In this document: positions 1 to 6,453 of the stretch, in pieces
Layout of the letters: every line of letters begins with the position of its first letter
Position numbering within the stretch: the stretch's first letter is position 1
Origin: DATJPD01 sp036394195
GTDB taxonomy: Bacteria > Pseudomonadota > Alphaproteobacteria > CACIAM-22H2
Reading direction: 5' to 3'
Assembly (NCBI GenBank): GCA_036394195.1
Contig: DASWFO010000235.1
Location: forward strand, 1 to 25,613
Length of the DNA stretch: 25,613 bases
Position numbers and translations under genes: made by a program
Notes under the pieces: generated by a model
Told to the model about the DNA's origin: nothing
The model's input: the letters and a program-made list of their open reading frames with translations, nothing else
Database searches by the model: none

Positions 1-337
1 GCGGCCGCTGAAACCAGGCCTCCGCCTCTTCGGGCCAGCGCCGCCGCACCTCGTCGCGCGTCAGGCCCTGCCACTCCCCGTAATCGATGTCGTTGAGCCC
101 GCCGATCGGCTGGACGGTCAGGCCGAATGGGCCGGCGATCGCGGTGCCGGTGTCGACGGCACGGCTCATCGGGCTCGTGTACACCGCCGCCGGCCGCCAT
201 GCCGCCGCGATGCGTTTCGCCGTCGCCTCCACCTGCCGGCGGCCGAGCTCGGACAGCGCCAGCTCGGCCCGACCGCGGAACCGCTCGGGTGCGATCCAGT
301 CAACATGGCCGTGTCGCGTCAGAATGAGCCGCGTCAT
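1..337 (-). CDS. Histidine phosphatase family protein (phosphoglycerate mutase-like), 3' end cut by window edge
   Basis: The first 112 codons are present and the gene runs off the left edge. The protein opens with the hallmark of the histidine phosphatase superfamily, LTRHGHVDW, with the phospho-accepting His in the RHG triad at residues 8-10. A conserved arginine region (FRGRAELALSELG) and the TSPMSRAVDTG segment follow, and near residue 85 comes the acid-containing DIDYGEWQGL block. These match cobalamin phosphatase (CobC)-like and phosphoglycerate-mutase-like members, which are small cytoplasmic phosphomonoesterases. The substrate cannot be told. The ATG at 335-337 is chosen because the RHG motif must lie near the N-terminus. 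It starts 16 nt after the stop of the secreted cupin gene, so it is probably the last visible gene of the minus-strand ligase-cupin-phosphatase operon. The second catalytic His lies outside the window. Confidence 0.9.
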   Translation of the reverse strand, partial: MTRLILTRHGHVDWIAPERFRGRAELALSELGRRQVEATAKRIAAAWRPAAVYTSPMSRAVDTGTAIAGPFGLTVQPIGGLNDIDYGEWQGLTRDEVRRRWPEEAEAWFQRP

Positions 338-353
338 GTCGCCGGCCCGCCGG

Positions 354-944
354 TCACGGCTCCTGCGCGTCCATGAGGATGAAGGCGACGCGGCAGGGCG
401 CGTTGCCGCGGTTGATCCAGGCATGGTTCGTCGCCTGCTGGACAACGACGTCGCCGGTCTTCAGATGCAGGACCGTGTCGTCCAGCATCATGTCGATCTC
501 GCCGGACAGGATCAGCGCATAGTCGACCGTCCGCGTGCGGTGCATGAACGGATGCTTCGGCGGCAGGCCTTTCGCCGGAGCGCCGGCGCCGGCCACCTTC
601 ATCATCATGTCGGGGGGCAGCTTCCCTTCCTCATCGGCCGTGGTCGGCACGAAATCGACGATGCGCAGCACGGTGCCGGCCTTCGGCGGCATCAGGCCGG
701 GCTTGACGGTGCGATCAGCCGTGAACGAATAGTCCGCCGGGCCGCTCTCGGTGGCCCAGACATTGGCCGCCGGATTGGGCGACGCGCCGGGCTTCATCGC
801 AAGCTGGCTGTCGGTCAGCACCACCGCCTTGCCGCCCGCGTCGATCGTGGTGACGACGCGGCGGATCTCGGAATTGGACGACTGGGCGAACGCGGCCCCG
901 CTGCACAGCACGACGGCGCAAAGGAACGAGCTGAAGCGCATCAT
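354..944 (-). CDS. Secreted cupin-domain protein (first of three related cupins in the window)
   Basis: The 196-aa protein has an N-terminal signal peptide (MMRFSSFLCAVVLCSGAAFA, cleavage probably after AFA), so it should be periplasmic. The mature part begins with EIRRVVTTIDAGGKA, and a small beta-barrel cupin fills residues ~120-190. It shows HRTRTVDYALILSGEI, then GDVVVQQATNHAWIN. The second motif keeps the His and Asn of cupin motif 2, while motif 1 has a single His instead of HxH, so the metal site may be reduced or absent. A GGGGAGGG ribosome site lies just upstream. Two adjacent ATGs are possible (944 or 941), and the second has the better spacing. It sits 62 nt after the acyl-CoA ligase and 16 nt before the phosphatase on the same strand. 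The same N- and C-terminal signatures recur at 19860-20336 and 24730-25257, which lack signal peptides. The ligand is unknown. Confidence 0.88.
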   Translation of the reverse strand: MMRFSSFLCAVVLCSGAAFAQSSNSEIRRVVTTIDAGGKAVVLTDSQLAMKPGASPNPAANVWATESGPADYSFTADRTVKPGLMPPKAGTVLRIVDFVPTTADEEGKLPPDMMMKVAGAGAPAKGLPPKHPFMHRTRTVDYALILSGEIDMMLDDTVLHLKTGDVVVQQATNHAWINRGNAPCRVAFILMDAQEP

Positions 945-1006
945 GATCCCTCCCCTGACGTTGATTGTCGGCGTTACCGGGATCAAAGGCCGCCGAGAGG
1001 AGCCCG

Positions 1007-2551
1007 TCAAGGTTTCAGCAGCGCCCGCAGCTCGGTCTTCAGGATCTTGCCGTAGTTGTTCTTCGGCAGGCTGTCGACGAAGCGATAGTCCTTCGGGCGC
1101 TTGAAGCGCGCGATGTGATCGAGGCAGAACCGGTCCAGCTCCTCGGCCGCAGCCGGACGGTCCGGCCGGCACACGACCACGGCGACGACCCGCTCGCCCC
1201 ACTCCGGATCGGGCAAGCCGATCACCGCCGTCTCGAGCACGGCCGGGTGACGCAGCAGCACCTCCTCGATCTCGCGCGGGTAGATGTTGCTGCCGCCGGA
1301 AATGATCAGGTCCTTCGAGCGGTCCTTCAGGGTGAGGAACCCGTCGCTGTCGAGAACCCCGACGTCGCCGGTGTGCAGCCAGCCGCCGCGCAGGGTCGCG
1401 GCACTCGCCTCGGGGTTGCGCCAATATCCCTGCATCACCGAATCCCCGCGCACCAGGATCTCGCCGGTCTCGCCGACGGCCAGCGGCGCGTCGCGGGCAT
1501 CGCCGACCCGCACCTCGACGACGCTCTGCGCGAGGCCGACCGAGCCAAGCCGGTCGTCGCGGCTGGCTTTGTGGGCAGCCTCGATCATCGCCCGCGTCAT
1601 GCTGGTGATGGTCATCGGCGATTCACCCTGCCCGTAGAGCTGGGCAAAGCGAAACCCGAAGCGTCCGATCGCCGCTTTGAGATCGGCGACGTACATCGGA
1701 GCGCCGCCGTAGACGATCGTGCGCAAAGCCTCGAGCTTCGCCGTCCCGGCGGCGGGATGGTCGACCATGCGCCTGACCATGGTCGGGGCCGCGAACAGCG
1801 ACACCTGCGACCATCTCTCGAGCAGATCGAACATCTCTCCGGCGTCGAACTGGCCGCTCTCCGGAACGATCTGGCAAGCCCCCTGGATGACGTGCGGCAC
1901 GAGGTACAAGCCAGAGCCGTGCGACATCGGGGCCGCGTGCAGCAGGCAGCCGGCGGACCCGGCGGCGTCCGGCGGCGCCGGCGGATCGACGTCGACGAAG
2001 TAGCTCATGCCCATGGCGAGGAGATTGCGATGGCTGAGCATCGCCCCCTTCGGCCGGCCAGTCGTGCCGCTGGTGTAGAAGAGCCAGGCGAGGTCGTCGG
2101 CCGCGACGTCGGCCATCGGCAGGGGCTCGGCGGTCAGCAGCCGCGCAAATTCGTGGCTCGCGACATCGACGACCGGTGCCCGGCTGTTGGCATCCTGCGT
2201 CGCGGCGACCGCGGCATCGGCCAGGTCCGCGGTCACGAAGATCAGCGCCGCCTCGGCATGCGCGAAAACATAGGCCAGCTCGCGCGGGTGCAGCTTCGCG
2301 TTGACCGGCACCGCGGCCAACCCGGCATGCCAGCAGGCGTAGAACAGCTCGGCATAGACCGGCGCGTTCTTCATCACCAGCGCCACCCGATCGCCCGGGC
2401 GCAGTCCGAACCGCTGTCGCATCGCGCCGGCCAGCCGCGCGACCCGCGCGTGCATCTCCGCCCAGCTCGCGACCACCGAGCGTCCCCGCGCCAGCGCCGG
2501 CGCATCCGGCCGCACACCGGCGTTGCGCGCCAGGTGCTGAGCCAGGTTCAT
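1007..2551 (-). CDS. AMP-dependent acyl-CoA synthetase/ligase (ANL superfamily)
   Basis: The 514-aa protein is full length for a class I adenylate-forming enzyme, which activates a carboxylic acid to an acyl-AMP and then to the CoA thioester in the cytoplasm. Visible core motifs are the phosphate-binding loop YTSGTTGRPKG at residues 159-169, the adenine-binding YGQGE at 306-310, TGDVGVLDSDGFLTLKDRSKD at about 394-414 with the hinge Asp/Arg region, and the catalytic lysine K502 in NYGKILK. Substrate is not readable; short-chain, medium-chain and aryl acids are all possible. Upstream lies a 40-codon membrane peptide ending 34 nt before, and downstream the secreted cupin and phosphatase follow closely, which suggests an operon. 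The ATG at 2551 has only a weak ribosome site (CCGGAAAACC) but the N-terminus starts where the family normally starts. Confidence 0.93.
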   Translation of the reverse strand: MNLAQHLARNAGVRPDAPALARGRSVVASWAEMHARVARLAGAMRQRFGLRPGDRVALVMKNAPVYAELFYACWHAGLAAVPVNAKLHPRELAYVFAHAEAALIFVTADLADAAVAATQDANSRAPVVDVASHEFARLLTAEPLPMADVAADDLAWLFYTSGTTGRPKGAMLSHRNLLAMGMSYFVDVDPPAPPDAAGSAGCLLHAAPMSHGSGLYLVPHVIQGACQIVPESGQFDAGEMFDLLERWSQVSLFAAPTMVRRMVDHPAAGTAKLEALRTIVYGGAPMYVADLKAAIGRFGFRFAQLYGQGESPMTITSMTRAMIEAAHKASRDDRLGSVGLAQSVVEVRVGDARDAPLAVGETGEILVRGDSVMQGYWRNPEASAATLRGGWLHTGDVGVLDSDGFLTLKDRSKDLIISGGSNIYPREIEEVLLRHPAVLETAVIGLPDPEWGERVVAVVVCRPDRPAAAEELDRFCLDHIARFKRPKDYRFVDSLPKNNYGKILKTELRALLKP

Positions 2552-2585
2552 GGTTTTCCGGCCGGGGCGCCGGCGGCGGCCCCGC

Positions 2586-2708
2586 TCATCGGTTCAGCCA
2601 GTCGAAGACGCCGGCTTCAGCGGTGACGAAGACCAGCAGGCGGACCACGGCATAGACGCCGAGCCCGAACACGACGGCGCGCCAGACGACCTGCAGATGA
2701 ACCTTCAT
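2586..2708 (-). CDS. Small putative single-pass membrane peptide (40 aa)
   Basis: This short open frame lies 34 nt upstream of the acyl-CoA ligase in the same direction. Translation gives a 40-residue peptide that starts MKVHLQVVWRAVVFGLGVYA. It is hydrophobic from about residue 7 to 29 and ends with an amphipathic FDWLNR tail, consistent with one membrane span interrupted by two arginines. No clear ribosome site is visible upstream of the ATG. Evidence for reality is the strand and position, the membrane-like composition and the absence of any other explanation for the segment. I do not recognise a family and no function is proposed. Confidence 0.45.
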   Translation of the reverse strand: MKVHLQVVWRAVVFGLGVYAVVRLLVFVTAEAGVFDWLNR

Positions 2709-2771
2709 GATGGGCGCAGTCTAACTTGCGCCGAGCCGCAGTCCAGCCGGGTTGACGTGTGAGCCGGTTGG

Positions 2772-3275
2772 TTAGGCCCGCTGCGGGGTGGCGAGCGCCT
2801 CGACCGGCGTCTGCATGTGGCGGCCGACCTGGCGGAACACGCCTTCGTAAAAGCTCGGCTGCTTGTAGGCGTCGAGGCTCCACGGCTGCGCCGCGGCAGC
2901 CCGCAGCTCCTTCACCTTCTTCTGCAGGAACAGGAAGGTGCGCGGCGCGGCGTCGACGAGCCGCGGCGGCAGCATACCCAGCCCCGCCTTGGGCAGGAAC
3001 ACCGGCCCACCGGCTTCGACCCACGACACCAGGATGGCAAAATCGTCGTCGAGCATCGCCTGATGACGGACCAGGTCCTCGTCGCGCCAGGCCGCCGTCG
3101 GATCGTTGCTGGCCGCGCGGCGGGTGCGGATGCCGACGGCATTCGGCTCACCGCGGCATTGCGCGGCCAAGCCGGCGTCGGTCGAGCGCATCTCGTCGTC
3201 GTCGAAGGCAAACAGGAACAGCTTGCCCGCCCGCACGCGGTCCCGCGTCACCATCGGAATATCGAACACCGGCAT
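2772..3275 (-). CDS. Hypothetical protein, 167 aa
   Basis: I do not recognise this protein. It begins MPVFDIPMVTRDRVRAGKLF and has a hydrophobic-acidic FLFAFDDDEM segment near residue 20. A charged region with a tryptophan (AAWRDEDLVRHQ) follows, then FAILVSWVEAGGPVFLPKAG in the middle. The C-terminal half is mixed helix with RTFLFLQKKVKELRAAAA. There is no signal peptide or membrane span, so it is probably cytoplasmic. The ATG at 3275 is preferred over an upstream TTG at 3317, because a GAAGGGGAC purine stretch precedes the ATG and the extra 14 residues are arginine-rich and unlike the rest. It is on the same strand as, and 63 nt upstream of, the small membrane peptide. It could head that operon or be independent. 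Confidence 0.7.
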   Translation of the reverse strand: MPVFDIPMVTRDRVRAGKLFLFAFDDDEMRSTDAGLAAQCRGEPNAVGIRTRRAASNDPTAAWRDEDLVRHQAMLDDDFAILVSWVEAGGPVFLPKAGLGMLPPRLVDAAPRTFLFLQKKVKELRAAAAQPWSLDAYKQPSFYEGVFRQVGRHMQTPVEALATPQRA

Positions 3276-3409
3276 CCACTTCGTCCCCTTCCCGCGACGA
3301 CCGCGCGGGATAGCCAACTCATTGCGACTCGAATACGCGAACCTCAGAATCCTAGGCCGAATCTGTTACGGCATCCTTATCGCTGCGATGACACCGCGAT
3401 CTGAGCTGC

Positions 3410-3733
3410 TCAGCGGCGCGAGATGCCGTCGAGCAGATCGAAGATCCGGCGGATCGAGCGCGTGTTGTCGCGCACGCGAAACGACCATGTCTGCGCCAGC
3501 TGCCGCACCCACTGCCGCGCCGCCGCGTCGTGCGGATCAGCCTGCAGCTTGCGCTGGATGTCCTGGATGGCCCGCAGATCCACCTCGGCGCGCGTCCGAT
3601 GAACGTCCTCGCCTCGACACGCCGCAATCAATCCGCCGAGCATTTTCGCGGCGGCGACGGCGGGAGCGTCGAGCGACCCGATTGACGGCAACGCCTCGGC
3701 GTTCGGATCGCTGTCGGGCTCATCGGGCGGCAT
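3410..3733 (-). CDS. Hypothetical protein, 107 aa, mostly helical
   Basis: This unrecognised small soluble protein starts with an acidic, proline-rich stretch (MPPDEPDSDPNAEALPS). A helical body follows, containing AAAKMLGGLIAACRGEDVH, then DIQRKLQADPHDAAARQWVR and the C-terminal RIFDLLDGISRR. The amphipathic pattern and balanced charge look like a real coding frame, in contrast to the arginine-rich or serine-rich alternatives on the other frames. No Shine-Dalgarno sequence is obvious. A sigma70-like TTGACT-N17-AACAAT pair lies about 45 nt before the expected transcript start of this gene. The gap to the next minus-strand gene is 134 nt, so co-transcription is uncertain. Confidence 0.6.
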   Translation of the reverse strand: MPPDEPDSDPNAEALPSIGSLDAPAVAAAKMLGGLIAACRGEDVHRTRAEVDLRAIQDIQRKLQADPHDAAARQWVRQLAQTWSFRVRDNTRSIRRIFDLLDGISRR

Positions 3734-3784
3734 CGTCGGTCACGTCAGGTGTTTGAGCGTACCAAGACTCTGTATACGCTTAAA

Positions 3785-3813
3785 ATTGTTGAGATTTTTG
3801 CCCTCGGAGTCAA
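3785..3813 (-). promoter_or_regulatory. Possible sigma70-type promoter for the 107-aa hypothetical gene
   Basis: On the minus strand, TTGACT (3813-3808) is followed after 17 nt by AACAAT (3790-3785). This matches the housekeeping consensus at 5/6 and 4/6 positions. It lies in an AT-richer patch upstream of the ATG at 3733 and would give a leader of about 45 nt. The assignment is by pattern only. Confidence 0.35.
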
Positions 3814-4181
3814 GGAATCTACGCCGATTCGCGGATTTGTGATTTCGATCCAGCGGCGCGGTAGTTTTGTGAGGAAAGACGTGGCTTGCAGCCCGATTCC
3901 GCGCGCGTGTAATTTATTTATCCCGAATTCTATGCACATATCCACAGGATAATTTGGAAGCGATAGAGACTTAAATCATAAGGCCCCAGACCGGGTGGAG
4001 GGGTAATGGGTCAGTTTCTCAAAATGGCCCATCACCAGTCGGATCGTGGTCGCAGGAGACGCCCGGAGAAAACCACAGTTGTCAGGGTTTCTACCGATTC
4101 CCATATCGCGCCATCTAGCTCATCATGCGCTATTAGCCGAGGGAGCGGAAATCCCCCCGGAGTTGCGCCTGCGCACTCCTG

Positions 4182-4205
4182 CCAGCCCTTCACCGCAAGG
4201 GCTGG
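4182..4205 (+). promoter_or_regulatory. Perfect 9-bp hairpin just upstream of the 4218 GTG start
   Basis: CCAGCCCTT (4182-4190) and AAGGGCTGG (4197-4205) are perfect inverted arms around a six-base CACCGC loop. The second arm ends 12 nt before the GTG start of the next gene. The only ribosome-site-like sequence (CAAGG, about 4208-4212) immediately follows the stem. It could be an RNA structure in the 5' leader or the end of an upstream transcript; it has no U-tract, so a canonical terminator is unlikely. Confidence 0.5.
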
Positions 4206-4217
4206 ACCAAGGCTCTC

Positions 4218-4421
4218 GTGTCCGACAATCCGGAAGACCGGCCAGAGAAGTGGCGTAAGCGCGCCATCGAGCTGCGCGCCATTGCAGCACAATTCAACTA
4301 CGCGGCGGCGCGTCGTGATCTGCTGATGCTCGCCGACCAGTGGGACGAGATGGCGGACCGGGAAGACGCCCGCCACGCGAAGACGCGCCCTAAGTTGGGG
4401 TCACCGCCGGATCTAGGGTAG
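4218..4421 (+). CDS. Small helical protein (67 aa) of a common alphaproteobacterial hypothetical type
   Basis: The product begins MSDNPEDRPEKWRKRAIELR and continues with a single amphipathic helical region, AQFNYAAARRDLLMLADQWD. It then ends in a basic proline-rich tail. The pattern W-R-x-R-A-x-E-x-R followed by A-R-x-x-x-L-x-x-A-x-x-W/Y-x-x-M/L-A resembles many short Bradyrhizobium-type hypothetical proteins, as I recall them; their function is unknown. The GTG start at 4218 is chosen because the helix begins right after it and upstream codons do not continue the pattern. The ribosome site is weak (CAAGG). It is monocistronic as far as can be seen. Confidence 0.75.
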   Translation: MSDNPEDRPEKWRKRAIELRAIAAQFNYAAARRDLLMLADQWDEMADREDARHAKTRPKLGSPPDLG

Positions 4422-4488
4422 TATCGGTGGGCTGCGGAGTTCCGCCAGGGGCGAATTGTGTCTCTGGGTCACCGTTTCGCCGGTGAAC

Positions 4489-4504
4489 TGTGCGTAAACG
4501 CACA
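4489..4504. promoter_or_regulatory. Palindrome TGTGCGT-AA-ACGCACA (possible operator)
   Basis: Two perfect 7-base inverted arms are separated by two bases in the intergenic region between the 4421 stop and the 4663 start. The size and symmetry fit a homodimeric repressor site. The XRE-type regulator encoded at 4915-5346 is a nearby candidate binder, but this is inference. Confidence 0.4.
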
Positions 4505-4662
4505 CGGCTTGCCCAGCATTTGCGATAAACTGGGGTAATACCGCTGTTCGGCGGCCGCGCGATCTAGTTGACGCGCTCAGGGCGTGCGGTAAAAATTGAA
4601 CTAAATACCAACTAAAAGTCCTCGAATTAGGGAGACTCCACGCGTCAGCCAGGGAGAGGATC

Positions 4663-4860
4663 ATGATTTCGTATCGCTGCTACTTCTGCGACGGCGCCAA
4701 TCACATCCTGAAAGTGGAAACGGCGGATCACGCGTCCGACCCCGAGGCGATTGCCTGGGCCGCGACGCTCCATCGCGACGCGCCGCAATACACGATGGTC
4801 GAGGTCTGGCAGGGTGCGCGGCTGATCGATCGCAAGCATCCCTCCTCCATCGCAAATTGA
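4663..4860 (+). CDS. Small protein (65 aa), stand-alone copy of an YRC-type module
   Basis: The product starts MISYRCYFCDGANHILKVET and contains AIAWAATLHRDAPQYTMVEV-W. It ends shortly after LIDRK. The start is well supported by AGGGAGAGG seven bases upstream. It resembles the short cytoplasmic alphaproteobacterial proteins with a YR-x-F-x-D N-terminus and an EAI-WA segment, a family without assigned function as far as I know. The first 58 residues of the next gene are clearly homologous: YRC near the start, DxAN, KVE, WA and VExW all line up in order. The pair is therefore probably a tandem duplication. The 54-nt gap suggests co-transcription. Confidence 0.85.
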   Translation: MISYRCYFCDGANHILKVETADHASDPEAIAWAATLHRDAPQYTMVEVWQGARLIDRKHPSSIAN

Positions 4861-4914
4861 AATCGCGCTGTGCGCCCGCACCTGCTGCTGCCGGGCTTGG
4901 CCACGGGGGATCCC

Positions 4915-5346
4915 ATGCAGCCCTATCGCTGCCGTCTGTTCGACGATGCGAACCGCGTCGTCAAAGTAGAGATTCGCGACTGCGCCGACGACATGGTCGC
5001 GAAACGCTGGGCCGATCGCGTCCTCCACGAGAACGCGCGCAATAATTTCGTGGAGCTCTGGTCGGACGACCGACTTGTCGAGCGTCGCGCGCGGCGGATG
5101 CCCGGCCCGACCGCGTCATCCGCGCAATGCCGTGCCGCCCGGGCGCTCCTTCGCTGGACGCAGGCGAAGCTGGCTCTCGAGGCGGGGGTCGCCCGCAAAA
5201 CCATCGCCGATTTCGAGTCCGGCCGGGCGAAGCTCCACGGCCGGACTCGCCGCGATATCACGGCCACGCTGGAGGAGGCGGGCGTCGAGTTCGTGTGGGA
5301 GAACGGCGAGTGCGTCCGGCTCACCCGCCCGGCGAAGACGGCCTGA
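4915..5346 (+). CDS. XRE-type HTH regulator fused to an N-terminal YRC module (143 aa)
   Basis: Residues 1-58 repeat the module of the preceding gene (PYRCRLFDDANRVVKVE, then RWAD and FVELW). A short Pro/Ala linker leads to a Cro/CI-type helix-turn-helix at about 72-125 (CRAARALLRWTQAKLALEAG, VARKTIADFESG). A small beta C-terminal hook (GVEFVWENGECVRL) follows. The HTH part is of the kind common in Rhizobiales, where it binds DNA as a small cytoplasmic regulator. The ATG at 4915 is preferred over one at 4870, because a GGGGGAT ribosome site precedes it and the module alignment starts there. It converges on the Ldh-family gene, 20 nt between stops. The YRC part may act as a sensor or dimerisation domain; that is inference. 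Confidence 0.85.
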   Translation: MQPYRCRLFDDANRVVKVEIRDCADDMVAKRWADRVLHENARNNFVELWSDDRLVERRARRMPGPTASSAQCRAARALLRWTQAKLALEAGVARKTIADFESGRAKLHGRTRRDITATLEEAGVEFVWENGECVRLTRPAKTA

Positions 5347-5366
5347 GCGTCTAAGACCGCTCCATT

Positions 5367-6422
5367 TCAGGACAGCGACGGCGGCTTCACCCCGACCAGC
5401 GCCGCCGCCTCGGCGACGGCGCGCCACGTGCCGGCATCGATCGGGATCCCCTCGGCGAGCCGCTTGGCGCGCGAGCGCCGCTCGGGATCGCCCGGCACCA
5501 TCACCGGATCGGCGCCCGACGGCGGCGACGCCTTGACCCAGCGCGTCATCGCCTCGACTTCGTCGTAGTACGCCCGGGCCGGTCCGATGGACCCCGGGTC
5601 GACGATCACCGAGAACATGTTGTTGATGATTCCCTTGGGCGCCTTCTCGCCGAGGCTGACCGTGCCGGCGCCGGTGAGGGCACCGGCGAACAGCTCGACG
5701 ACCAGCGCCAGCGCGTAGCCCTTGTGCTCGCCGAAGGTGAGCAGCGTGCCGGGCGGCGTCGCGTAATAGTCCGCCGGGTCGGTGGTCGGCCGACCCTGCG
5801 CGTCGATCAAGGCCCCCGGCACGATGGGCTGCTTCTTGTTGCGGGCGACGCGGATCTTGCCGACCGGCAGGCGGCTCGTCGCCATGTCGAGGATGATCGG
5901 CTCGGATCCGGCCACCGGCACGCCGCAGCAGAACGGGTTGGTGCCGAAGCGCGCATCGGCCCCGCCCCACGGCGCCACCGCGGCATGGCTGGCGACGCTG
6001 ACGAAGTGCATCGACGCCAGGCCCGCGGCGCAGCACTGCTCGGCCCAGTGCCCGATGCGGCCGAGATGATGGCTGCGGCGGACCGCCACCATTGCCACCC
6101 CGCTCTTCTTCGCCTTGGCGATGCCCACCGCCATCGCCTGCTCACCGATTACCTGGCCGTAGCCGTGATGGCCGTCGATCACCGCCAGCGTATCGGTCTC
6201 GCGGACGACGGTCGCGGACTGGTTCGGCTTCAGGTTTCCCGCGCGCAGGTGCTTGACGTAGTCCGGCAACAGGCTGATGCCGTGCGAATCGTGGCTGCGC
6301 AGATTGGCCTCGATGAGCTGGTTGGCGACCTTCTCCGCCTCGCCGTCCACAGAGCCGCCGGCGCGGATCACGCTCGCGGCATAGGCGCGGAGGTCGCCGG
6401 CCGGGATCAGAATGTCTGTCAT
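5367..6422 (-). CDS. Ldh family oxidoreductase (malate/L-lactate/sulfolactate dehydrogenase type)
   Basis: The 351-aa protein is full length for the NAD(P)-dependent Ldh_2 family, which is unrelated to classical Rossmann lactate dehydrogenases. It reduces 2-oxo acids or oxidises 2-hydroxy acids such as malate, L-lactate, sulfolactate or ureidoglycolate. Characteristic segments are SHDSHGI at 43-49, the RSHHLGRIGHW block with the catalytic His at 116-126, FGTNPF at 159-164 and GEHKGYALALVVE at 231-243. It is cytoplasmic, with no signal peptide. It begins 31 nt after the stop of the branched-chain-amino-acid-type binding protein on the same strand, so a binding-protein/dehydrogenase operon is likely. 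The enzyme may act on the transported ligand. The exact substrate cannot be read from sequence. Confidence 0.92.
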   Translation of the reverse strand: MTDILIPAGDLRAYAASVIRAGGSVDGEAEKVANQLIEANLRSHDSHGISLLPDYVKHLRAGNLKPNQSATVVRETDTLAVIDGHHGYGQVIGEQAMAVGIAKAKKSGVAMVAVRRSHHLGRIGHWAEQCCAAGLASMHFVSVASHAAVAPWGGADARFGTNPFCCGVPVAGSEPIILDMATSRLPVGKIRVARNKKQPIVPGALIDAQGRPTTDPADYYATPPGTLLTFGEHKGYALALVVELFAGALTGAGTVSLGEKAPKGIINNMFSVIVDPGSIGPARAYYDEVEAMTRWVKASPPSGADPVMVPGDPERRSRAKRLAEGIPIDAGTWRAVAEAAALVGVKPPSLS

Positions 6423-6453
6423 GGGCGCGTTCTACCGGACGCTGGGACGATTG

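Larger units (their letters stand above)
3734..4217. other. Gene-poor, AT-richer intergenic stretch (484 nt)
   Basis: This is the longest stretch without a convincing gene. From about 3760 to 4000 the base composition is visibly richer in A and T than anywhere else in the window. Open frames exist on both strands, but their products are low-quality and they overlap each other. A short inverted repeat with ATGGG/CCCAT arms brackets about 4006-4035, and a perfect hairpin sits at 4182-4205. It may be a decayed insertion or simply a regulatory region; no transposase fragment is recognisable. Confidence 0.5.

Noticed and set aside
965..2626. A 553-codon plus-strand open frame over the acyl-CoA ligase
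   Set aside because: Antisense shadow; the minus strand carries all ANL motifs.
3745..3952. Overlapping small frames on both strands in the AT-rich stretch (66 and 67 codons)
   Set aside because: They overlap each other, lack ribosome sites and have no recognisable composition or homology.
4006..4040. Possible insertion-sequence end near GGGTAATGGGTCAGTTTC
   Set aside because: Only a short imperfect inverted repeat is visible, without a transposase fragment or target duplication.
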